From the NCBI GenBank assembly GCA_030386875.1, contig CM059564.1, positions 46,892,075 through 46,956,074 on the forward strand: DNA of 64,000 nt, given 5' to 3'. Under the pieces are notes generated by a model. That model saw only the letters and a program-made list of their open reading frames with translations. It did not search any database and was not told the DNA's origin. Position 1 is the stretch's first letter. Every line of letters starts with the position of its first letter. The position numbers were made by a program, and so were the translations under genes. The DNA comes from Morinoia aosen (taxonomy: Eukaryota > Arthropoda > Malacostraca > Amphipoda > Talitridae). Shown here piece by piece: positions 55,263 through 64,000 of the stretch.

Positions 55263-58156
55263 AGCGAGTCTTGTGAAGCTTATCAATAGGAAATTCTTGA
55301 CTTAACGTTAGAAATGTCAGAGCAAAATAGGCAGAAGCTATCGAAATGTGAGTTTGACGACGGTGTGCACATGCCTGATCTGGGGGCGCTACTGGTGATT
55401 GATCGCGATGACTACAAAATAGAGTCAAATTTAATATTTAACCTAAAAATCGCAAGTGCGAACAAATGAAACGAGTCATTCGGCACTGAAACGTGTACAA
55501 ATGAAACGAGAAAAATAAACTCTGAGAGGAGGGTAGTCAACACGTTGGTCGCCATGTGAGCCGCCGGTAAGGCTTATAATATTCGATAATTTTATGGAAA
55601 AGAGACATCACTCCGGTTTCTTGCTCATATTTAAGCTCTTAGTGAGCCTAGTCGTGACGATCATATTTTCAAAATATGTGTATTTCACTTATCATAATTT
55701 ATAATTCACGCTCCCGTCTCTTGAACGTGAGTAGTTTTGTGCATTTTCTATCCATTCGGTTTGATAAAAATTTTCACGAGAATTATCAAATAACACATAC
55801 TATCGCCTCATAATTATTCGAAGAATAATATAATGAATATAATCAATATTTTCAAGTAATTGGTAAAAGTTTTTTACACCTTGTTTTTAAACTGTTGTGA
55901 ATACTGAGCATTTTCCTACAGCGTATTCCAAGTCTAGTAGTATACTATTACTATGTTAACAATAAATGTTGCATCAGTCTTGCACTCCGAAAATAATTAC
56001 AAAAACACATCAATTATACGTGTAAAACCTTACTCTAAATCCTTTATGAACTGATATATAAAGTACAAGATCTCCACGAAAAATTTTTGTCTTCTATTTC
56101 GGTACTCTAGCATCAATTGTAAATAAATATCGTCTGAAGAAGGCCCAACACATAAAAAAAGTGAGATACGATCGTTTTTGCGCAAATATTCACAGAAGTA
56201 AACATTGTGTTCGAGCTCTACGCCAAGTTTTAGCGGTCCGCGCAGGTACGTTAGAAAAATGTGACTCGAAGTTGACAACAACACTTGGCGTTTGGTATGT
56301 GGGGACCCCACGCCGCGGGCAGTTGTTTCAGACACAACAGCAATGGGTGGGAACCCGTGCTGTGTGTATAATTGACCAAGTCCTGAGAACAGACAATGCA
56401 ACTTCACTAAACAGACAAAAAAAATTCACGTTGGAATTTGGCATAAATCTAGTATCTAAGTGCGATGTGGCGTGCAATGCTAAGAAATGTAAAGAAATGT
56501 GGTCGTAAATCGCTAAGCATTTTAGCTCTGAGCTCACTAGCTTTATCTTGGGGAGTGTAGGTCGTCCGAGCTTTTTGTAAGTACTCTGCAGTTTTGTCCG
56601 AACTGCCATTACAAAGGCAAATCAAACTATTTAACAGTGAAATTTTTTGTATTTCTGAGAGACATTATACCAAGACCTACAACTTATCAATATCTTGCCA
56701 TTTCTTGTTCAACGACAAAATTTTTATTTTATTTTAAAGAACACCTAGGGCACTTTTAAAAGAGCTATTTGTTGAGAGTTTTTCTTACAAGGAAAGTGAG
56801 ACTTTCTCTGCACACGAGGAGTAAAAGCAGAAGTTACGTTTGCAAAACACCATTGCAGCAAAACAAGTTGATAAAATGTAAACATATAATATGGATATAA
56901 TATAAACCATATAAATATAAGGACATAAGTAGAGTGAATATATAATACAAACAAGTTGATATAATACAAATATGAAGATATAAGCCATATGCCACCAGGT
57001 CCTGACCAGGAAACACGTTTGTAGAGAATTTGAACCATGCACCGCAGGCTGCGGTAAGCAGGATACAAAAGTTCGTAATTTAATTGGATTGCATTCAAGT
57101 TAACTGTTCTCTGGAGCAAGATGTGCAATTATATGAAATAAGTGGGCGTTATTCTTGGGATGACAGATACGTAAGCTGAAGATTTAATTACATGAAGATA
57201 CATTTGCGAATTTTTTTCTGTGAAAGTTAAAATTCTGTACTGCAGCTTGAGTACAGCACCAAAACCGCAGTAGTTAAAATTTTCCGTAAATTTCAGCTCG
57301 ATTGAGCGATTATTTGCCTTAATTAAATTAACATTCAAGATAGAACTAGAGATTTCTGTTTCTTAACAAGTATCTAAAAATACGACCCGACTATTGATCG
57401 CTGAAAATGAACAGATCAAATAGAATAAGTTTGTACTTCCAGAAGCATTCACTGACGTCAGATTTTATACAGGGGCAGCTTTCACGTCAGCTCTTTCATG
57501 GGAGAAAATACATTTACTCTGAAGATTCGAGTTTACGTAAAAATTCACAGTTAAAAAACTGATGAAACAGAGATCATCGTCATAGTTTAAATTAAACTTC
57601 AGATGTAAATTTCGACTGCCCAAAAATGAAAATACTGCACAGTTATTCAAACGGACTCTGAAATAACTTTCAACGTAAGTGACGTTGTTGCACATCTTGT
57701 GATATAAGTTCACCACACTAACACGTTCACCGCGTGTCCGCGGATGTTAACAGTGGTAGGCAGACTTGGGATTGCAACTTTACTGCTTGATTACATATTT
57801 ATCCTTCCTAAAAATATGAGAATGCAATTACACGAAAACACTTCACTTCCTATAGTAACAGATAATTTCTAAACTACCGCTATATGGGTGTAATGTCATT
57901 CATTTATAAAGCTGCGGAAATAATCAATTGACCAAATGGTACACATATGGCCCAACAAGGGGAAGCGTTACCTAGCGCTGCCATAGATCTGCGAGCCAAA
58001 TCGAGACGAGACATTGTATGGCAAATTCTAGGTTACAAAGAGCATCAAGTTACGTCACGTTTTGCTGGCTAAATCTCGGCCTCACAAAGTGGCTTCACGA
58101 ATACATCCTGTGACGGCCCTCACTGACTGGCTCAGGGGTTGTTTGTATTTTGTGCT
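55263..58156. other. Unannotated DNA, no gene seen
   Basis: About 2.9 kb. The longest frames are 115-127 codons on both strands (56.03-57.13 kb). The 56.87-57.0 kb part is a very A+T-rich ATAATATAA-type stretch. TAACACGTTCACCGCGTGTC near 57,719 loosely recalls a MITE-1 end but has no partner. Confidence 0.5.
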
Positions 58157-58622
58157 GGTACCGCCAGTGTCGACAGGTACCGCCAGTGTCGACAGGTACC
58201 GCCAGTGTTGACGGGTACCGCCAGTGTTGACGGGTACCGCCAGTGTTGACGGGTACCGCCAGTGTTGACGGGTACCGCCAGTGTTGACGGGTACCGCCAG
58301 TGTTGACGGGTACCGCCAGTGTTGACGGGTATCGCCAGTGTTGACGGGTATCGCCAGTGTTGACGGGTACCGCCAGTGTTGACGGGTACCGCCAGTGTTG
58401 ACGGGTACCGCCAGTGTTGACGGGTACCGCCAGTGTTGACGGGTACCGCCAGTGTCGACGGGTACCGCCAGTGTCGACGGGTACCGCCAGTGTCGACAGG
58501 TACCGCCAGTGTCGACAGGTACCGCCAGTGTCGACAGGTACCGCCAGTGTCGACAGGTACCGCCAGTGTCGACAGGCACTGTCAGCGTTAACAGATACTA
58601 TCAATGTTGACAGAAACTGTCA
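58157..58622 (+). repeat. Minisatellite, 19-bp unit, about 22 copies plus decayed edge
   Basis: The unit is GGTACCGCCAGTGTTGACG. The first two copies and the last five or so carry TCGACA in place of TTGACG; three intermediate copies near 58,452-58,497 carry TCGACG; two copies near 58,328-58,350 have GGTATC. After 58,575 three more units decay (CACTGTCAGCGTTAACAGAT and so on). Nineteen is not a multiple of three, so frames of 165-169 codons on the minus strand rotate through all registers and are not coding. Confidence 0.96.
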
Positions 58623-58986
58623 TTAAGGTACGATCGCGTCCACAACTGCCTCATGATACGCGCACGAAACAATTATAGCTCCAGCACCGCACCACACCTC
58701 AACCCTATCTTGATAAGTTGACATTTCAAGGTTGACAGCTCGAGGTGGCCGTGCGCTGAAGCTTATCTCGATCAAGTGGAGTGCATGTCATGAGATCTGT
58801 GTCCAACATTAGCAGGCCTGCCTCTAACGAGATTTTTATCGGGCCGAGCAAGAGTGGAGAGAGCAGGAGCACCGTAGGCCTAAGTAACATGCCATCACTC
58901 GGTGTCGGCATACAAGCAAAATGCAAGAATTATTAAAAACAATCGTACATGAATAGCTCGGTAGAATGTTAAGGTCAGTTTAACTG
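58623..58986. other. Unannotated spacer
   Basis: No gene or repeat recognised; a 66-codon minus frame (58,726-58,926) has no known domain. Confidence 0.45.
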
Positions 58987-59175
58987 AAATACTTTGCTGA
59001 TGCAGACAATTACGTTTTACACGTAAAAAATACTCTGCTGATGCAGACAATGTTTTACACGTAAAAAATACTCTGCTGATGCAGACAATTATATTTTACA
59101 CGTAAAAAATACTCTGCTGATGTAGACAATTATGTTTTACACGTAAAATTACTCTGCGGATGCAGATATTATTTT
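58987..59175 (+). repeat. Tandem repeat, 38-41 bp unit, 4.6 copies
   Basis: ATACTYTGCTGATGCAGACA, then an ATTAYGTTTTACACGTAAAA block, repeats at 58,989, 59,030, 59,068, 59,109 and 59,149. TTTTACACGTAAAA is itself nearly palindromic. Confidence 0.93.
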
Positions 59176-59741
59176 ATAAGTATACTGTCGCTCTAAAATC
59201 ACACCAAAGTCTCATGTGCTCCGAGGTTAAGTGCACCAAGTGAAGCACAATTGTGCACCGTATTACAACATTGATGATAGGATGCCCTAGAAGTTGTTGA
59301 GCCTATTCGGGCCCACAAGTAGCTATACTCAAATGTGCTCGTTGCAATAGCCATAAAAACAATCTACTCGATGTGCCACTTGTTGTAAATAATTTTTTCG
59401 GAATTTTGTTTAATAAAATTGCAGAACTTAAAATGAAATTCCCGTTTAAAATTTCGTGGCGCACACAAGTGTGAGCAAACAATCAGCCATAGCGCGTACA
59501 TTTAATACATTTGCAGTTTAAAATTTTTTACAATAAGACATGTATTTTTCGGATAAAATGACTAATGTATCTGATGGTAATCTCGTGGTGTGCTGTGACC
59601 GTGGCTGTAAATATAGAATATCAATTACGAAGTGCATGATCTATTGCTGGGTGCACAAAGGTTTAGTGCGAGGTGGGTAAAAGTTTGCTCATGTGAGCTT
59701 TGTTTCGAAAAAAATGCCTTCAAACGTCCGCGTTTCAACAG
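59176..59741. other. Unannotated DNA
   Basis: No gene, RNA or repeat recognised. Confidence 0.45.
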
Positions 59742-59997
59742 TCTAAGGCCCATTTCACTCTGAGCTAGCAAAGCAGCATCTAGCAAGCTCGCACTAGCTA
59801 TCTAGCAGACGGTCGGAATAGCATTTCCACCTCGCATGCTGGATGCTAGATGCTGGATAAAACGTGCGACTTCAGTGTGAAGGCAACGGCTCGTAATAAT
59901 GCTATTCCTACCTACCAGTCTCGCAGACCATCTGCTAGATAGCTCATGCGAGCTTGCTAAATGCTGCTTTGCTAGCTCGGCCTGAGATGGGCCTTAG
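59742..59997. mobile_element. Foldback MITE with arms of about 90 bp
   Basis: The left arm TCTAAGGCCCATTTCACTCT, then GAGCTAGCAAAGCAGCATCT, AGCAAGCTCGCA and AGCTATCTAGCAGA, is matched by the reverse complement of the right end with few mismatches. The central part has ATGCTGGATGCTAGATGCTGGAT-type text. The 256-bp element is non-coding and could fold almost entirely. The superfamily is uncertain: no clear direct target duplication is visible, and the outermost bases CTAA/TTAG belong to the inverted repeat. Confidence 0.75.
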
Positions 59998-60710
59998 AAG
60001 AGTTTTCTTTCAGAAACACGAGTTGCGTCCATGCTACTCACATACGAACGGAGGCAGCTACCTGCAGCCGGCAAAAATGTGTCATCGATTCATTCATACC
60101 TGAAAAGAAATAAAATTGTGTTATTTTAACTCATTCACGTTCATATCTTGACTGGTTAAAGATAATGCTGAATAAATACAACGGATACGTAAATTCAAAA
60201 TATGGGAAACAATTTAATAATTATTTTAAATGAAAAAATATATATAATATATAGAAGTACACAATAATATAATATACAAAATGAAAAATATATGAATAGA
60301 AATTTTATGTTACGTATTAACGTTTTATGAAATTAGCAATTGTAGAGCAGATATTGACTAATAACGACTGATATTGGATTCAAAATAACCTGAAGTCATT
60401 CGAAGATAAAAACTCTAGGAGCAAACTATCACTCCAGAAATGTTTAAAATCGTGAGCATAGGCCGCTGATTCAAAAATATTTTGTCCCGTTTTTCAGCAT
60501 TCCGTCTATTTTAAATTTTTGATGAAAGAGCTGTTTCGAAATATCATCTTCATAACCCCATCATCTTCGCACTCATCATCTCGGCTGAGCAGAAGAAGCT
60601 GAACAGCATCTCTCCAGGTGCTCGGGCGCCCGACCGAGCCATTCTAGGCAATTTATGAACCGGGAATGAGTCAGCAATTTCGCTCATAAATACACGCAAA
60701 TGAGCAGCTG
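59998..60710. other. Unannotated, very A+T-rich in the middle
   Basis: The 60,180-60,310 segment is dominated by AATATATA-type sequence. No gene recognised. Confidence 0.5.
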
Positions 60711-61638
60711 AATGAAAATACACCGCCGCTGAATGAAAATACACCGCCGCTGAATGAAAATACACCGCCGCTGAATGAAAATACACCGCCGCTGAATGAA
60801 AATACACCGCCGCTGAATGAAAATACACCGCCGCTGAATGAAAATACACCGCCGCTGAATGAAAATACACCGCCGCTGAATGAAAATACACCGCCGCTGA
60901 ATGAAAATACACCGCCGCTGAATGAAAATACACCGCCGCTGAATGAAAATACACCGCCGCTGAATGAAAATATACCGCCGCTAAATAAAAATACACCGCC
61001 GCTGAATGAAAATACGCCGCCGCTGAATGAAAATACACCGCCGCTGAATGAAAATACACCACCGCTGAATGAAAATACACCACCGCTGAATGAAAATACA
61101 CCGCCGCTGAATGAAAATACACCGCCGCTGAATGAAAATATACCGCCGCTGAATGAAAATACACCGCCGCTGAATAAAAATACACTGCCGCTGAATGAAA
61201 ATACACTGCCGCTGAATGAAAATACACCGACGCTGAATGAAATACAGAACCGCTGAATGAAAATACACCGCCGCTGAATGAAAATACACCGCCGCTGAAT
61301 GAAAATACACCGCCGCTGAATGAAAATACATCGCCGCTGAATGAAAATATACCGCCGCTGAATGAAAATACACCGCCGCTGAATGAAAATAGACCGCCGC
61401 TGAATGAAAATACACCGCCGCTGAATGAAAATACACCGCCGCTGAATGAAAAAACACCGCCGCTGAATGAAAATATACCGCCGCTGAATGAAAATACACC
61501 GCCGTTGAATGAAAATACACCGCCGCTGAATGAAAAACACCGCCGCTGAATGAAAATATACCGCCGCTGAATGAAAAAACACCGCCGCTGAATGAAAATA
61601 TACCGCCGCTGAATGAAAATACACCGCCGCTGAATGTA
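60711..61638 (+). repeat. Minisatellite, 21-bp unit, about 44 copies
   Basis: The unit is GCTGAATGAAAATACACCGC plus C. The left third is nearly uniform; variants (TATACC, CACTGCC, CACCACC, AAAACACC, AGACC) increase to the right. Single-base deletions near 61,242 and 61,535 and an altered copy (AATACAGAACCGCTGAATG) shift the register. Three minus-strand frames of 224-373 codons are open but exchange registers at these deletions, which argues against any of them being maintained as a protein. Confidence 0.97.
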
Positions 61639-63030
61639 ACGTTCAGACCTGACAAAAAGAGATGCCATCAATGTCCGGGCAATAGCCCTTGCTGTACGAC
61701 CTACTGTAGATATTAATTACTCGGGAAATTTGTATTGGTGAACTCTATAGAGCTGGATCATTTGATAGGGTCATTGAACATTGAAAATCATTAGAGCTGC
61801 ATCAAGAACACTCAAATCTCTGCTTTGACTGGAGGGAACATTCTAATTTGATAGACATGAAAGATCGACATCTGCTCCGTAAGTTTTGAGCGATGAGAAA
61901 GCGTAACAAATTCATAGATTTTAATATATAACTATTCAGTTTGTTGAGGGTTTCCTCTCTAAAAGCGGATTATAATTCGCCAAGACTTAAAACTTTGCAA
62001 ACAAGTTTAGGGAAATCCCCCGGGAAAGAAGCGCCGTAAGACCGGGTGCAAACTGGACCAAATTTCCCCGTCTCAGATTTTTAAACTCGCGTTGAGACGA
62101 GCGAGCCGTGAGGACGGGCTCAAACTTAAACTTTCTCGCACGAGAAATATGTTTAAAACCTTCAGAAGGGCACAGGGGAGACAACAGGTAGGCGCTCACG
62201 TAGATCTTTCTAGTTTTTTCTAGGAATTGAACTTACATCCCAACAGGTTGTCTGAGTCTTTTTTTGATATTTTCAGGGAACGGAATTTATGCACGCTGAA
62301 GATTTACAGCAAGGCTCAATTGCACAAGAAATTTTACAGATAAATTGAATTAAGATGCTAAAATAACCCGTCGATATTCGGGGCACAAAACTTGACGGGA
62401 TCGTTAACTTATTAGAGCAGAGAGGCGGCTAAAGGGCGACGATGAGGGGCGGCTCTAAAACACTGGAGTGACTACGCTTAAGTAACTTATACGCAAGTTA
62501 CTTTTGGGATCAATTTCTGCACTACAAGATATGAACAAAACACTGACTCGCTCACGTAGACAGACCAGCCAAATATTATGAAGGAGTGCAGCGTGGAACA
62601 TAACTGGCACCATATCATCATCAAGACACGACAAGCCCAAAAATTCAAGCACTCATTTTGTCCAAATAAAAACACTCGATCAAGACATGTTTCCCATAAG
62701 GTTCGTTTCGTAAGTGAAAAGCGCGATCAAAATACATTTCCACGTCGTAAAGCTCAGCTCAACGTTATTCTTTATCATCAGAGCGGGGCTTCTCGGAAAG
62801 CCTTCGCTTATAACAGAATAAACGTAGAGTACCAAGACACACACTGCCGTGCAAGTCAGCATGCTGCCACTCAAAGGAGGTACTGTGTGTGTGGGAGCGC
62901 GCACGCCAAGTGCCACAATGAGAGGATACGAGAACAGGCGCCCGAGTGTTGCATCATCGATGTTATGCTCGTACATGTATAAATTGCTCGTAATGCAAGA
63001 CCATCGGTCCTGCGGGCCAGCTCAGCAGCA
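61639..63030. other. Unannotated DNA, no gene seen
   Basis: A 134-codon plus frame beginning with ATG at 62,578 overlaps a 98-codon minus frame. Its translation is basic and Cys/His-containing but shows no zinc-finger spacing or other domain I recognise. Confidence 0.5.
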
Positions 63031-63285
63031 GATATTAACCTACTTTGCCACAGGAAAGAAATGGTGTTTCTGTACATATGTACATACATTTGGAATACTA
63101 CGTTTTTATAGCTCGGGATAATAACCTTCTTTGCCACAGGAAAGGAATGGCGTCTCTATACATACGTATATATATTTGTGATACTACGTTTTTATAGCGC
63201 GGGATATTACCCTACTTTGGCACAGAAAAGGAATGGTATTTCAATACAAACATTCGAGATGCTACGTTTTTACAGCCCGCATTCA
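63031..63285 (+). repeat. Direct repeat, 86-87 bp, three copies
   Basis: Copies begin near 63,031, 63,117 and 63,204. Each has CTWCTTTGSCACAGRAAAGR, then AATGG, and TACTACGTTTTTATAGC-like text. The middle part carries CATATGTACATA-type palindromic sequence in the first two copies. Confidence 0.92.
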
Positions 63286-63627
63286 ACTCAGACATCGCTG
63301 TCGCATCAATGCGGCGCTGACTTATTGGAAAAATGATGAATTTCTCAACTACGTCATCCTTGCCTCGCGGTACAAGAATGGGCTTCAATTATTTAATAAA
63401 CACTTACTTTTTCTAAATTAGCTCAGGAGTAAACCTACTCAGTGATCAGTTAGTCTGCGAGTGAAGATAGATATGACTAGTGTTGTGTTCCATGTTCCTA
63501 CTTCGCGACTTTCATAGATGCAGGATGCATGGACTGATTGACTTATTTTCGAAAACACACGCTGTCTCTCAATACAAATTAGCTACGTTCATCATCAAAG
63601 AAGGGAGACACATGAGTAGATTATATT

Positions 63628-63795
63628 ACAAAGGGTGTTTCAAGAATATACACATTCTTTCACTGACGATTACTTGAGTATTTTTCATTTTCGTTTTAAG
63701 TGCGAGTAAATTTTCTACAAATAAACACGTCATATTGAAGGAAAATGCAATACTACTGGGCCGTCAGAATGAGAACAGTTTTCGGACACCCTGTA
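63628..63795. mobile_element. Possible short inverted-repeat element
   Basis: The left ACAAAGGGTGTTTCAAGAAT roughly matches the reverse complement of the right end, TACAGGGTGTCCGAAAACTG (GGGTGT is exact). ACAGGGTGTCC-type ends are common in arthropod repeats, from general memory. Only about 13-14 of 20 positions match and no clear target duplication is present, so this is tentative. Confidence 0.25.
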
Positions 63796-64000
63796 TTTAG
63801 ACATAAAACATAGATGAAATGTAGCTGTCTAAGCTATTTTCACTGTTCAAATCAACAACCATTATCGCACAACAGCATCACTAAGAGGATTACACAAGGC
63901 TTTATACGCTTATTAAACACTCTGAGAAAATGCAACGCATATTAATGAAACGTGTACAAAAAATTGATGAATTCATTAAAAGTTACTCTATTTTAGAATA

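Noticed and set aside
57716-57760. TAACACGTTCACCGCGTGTC as a possible MITE-1 end
   Set aside because: Only a few bases match and no partner end or internal similarity was found.
60550-61671. Minus-strand frames of 224-373 codons with FSFSGG-type repeats
   Set aside because: Single-base deletions shift the register between copies, so no single reading frame is maintained by the repeat.
62578-62982. 134-codon plus-strand frame starting with ATG, with scattered Cys and His
   Set aside because: Cys/His spacing does not fit a zinc finger; it overlaps a comparable antisense frame and is within chance length.

Overview
The window looks like nuclear DNA of a metazoan, most likely an arthropod. This rests on a roughly 60% A+T background, TTAA-flanked miniature inverted-repeat elements resembling piggyBac relatives, a short retroelement family with a TAA-type tail, and abundant minisatellites. 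It does not look bacterial, organellar or viral. No species can be named from the sequence alone.

I found no protein-coding gene, tRNA or rRNA that I can support. The longest open frames (about 280 to 466 codons) all lie inside tandem arrays that are open in several frames at once. Other open frames are at most about 142 codons and show no domain I recognise. No reverse transcriptase, transposase or integrase coding sequence is visible. The window is best read as intergenic sequence or part of a very long intron, with one weak core-promoter candidate near 43.56 kb.

Four kinds of structure fill it. (1) Minisatellite arrays: 11.70-12.53 kb (21-bp unit), 13.22-13.86 (83), 16.86-18.02 (20), 27.48-27.95 (22), 42.21-43.34 (48), 55.01-55.26 (20/21), 58.16-58.62 (19) and 60.71-61.64 (21), plus a decayed 22-bp array at 9.81-10.18 and a 21-bp four-copy array at 16.50. 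(2) Eight copies of one short retroelement (about 360 bp, called SINE-X here), all in the same orientation. They lie at 2.8, 8.4, 20.9, 26.6, 30.5, 49.2, 50.2 and 50.7 kb; three have clear 11-14 bp target-site duplications and are near-identical. (3) Non-autonomous DNA elements: a TTAA-flanked family (MITE-1, six copies or fragments), a second TTAA-flanked element at 5.68-6.36 kb (MITE-2), and inverted-repeat elements at 10.5 kb and 59.7 kb. (4) Many short two- to five-copy direct repeats with periods of about 28 to 190 bp.

The most notable observations are these. The SINE-X terminus folds into consecutive hairpins whose stems differ between copies by compensatory changes. Most independent arrays have a unit of 19-22 bp, about two helical turns. 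Several arrays have homogenised centres, with related variants at their two ends or a higher-order alternation. Array boundaries are accurate to a few bases, element boundaries to the base only where duplications are stated, and family assignments are inference.
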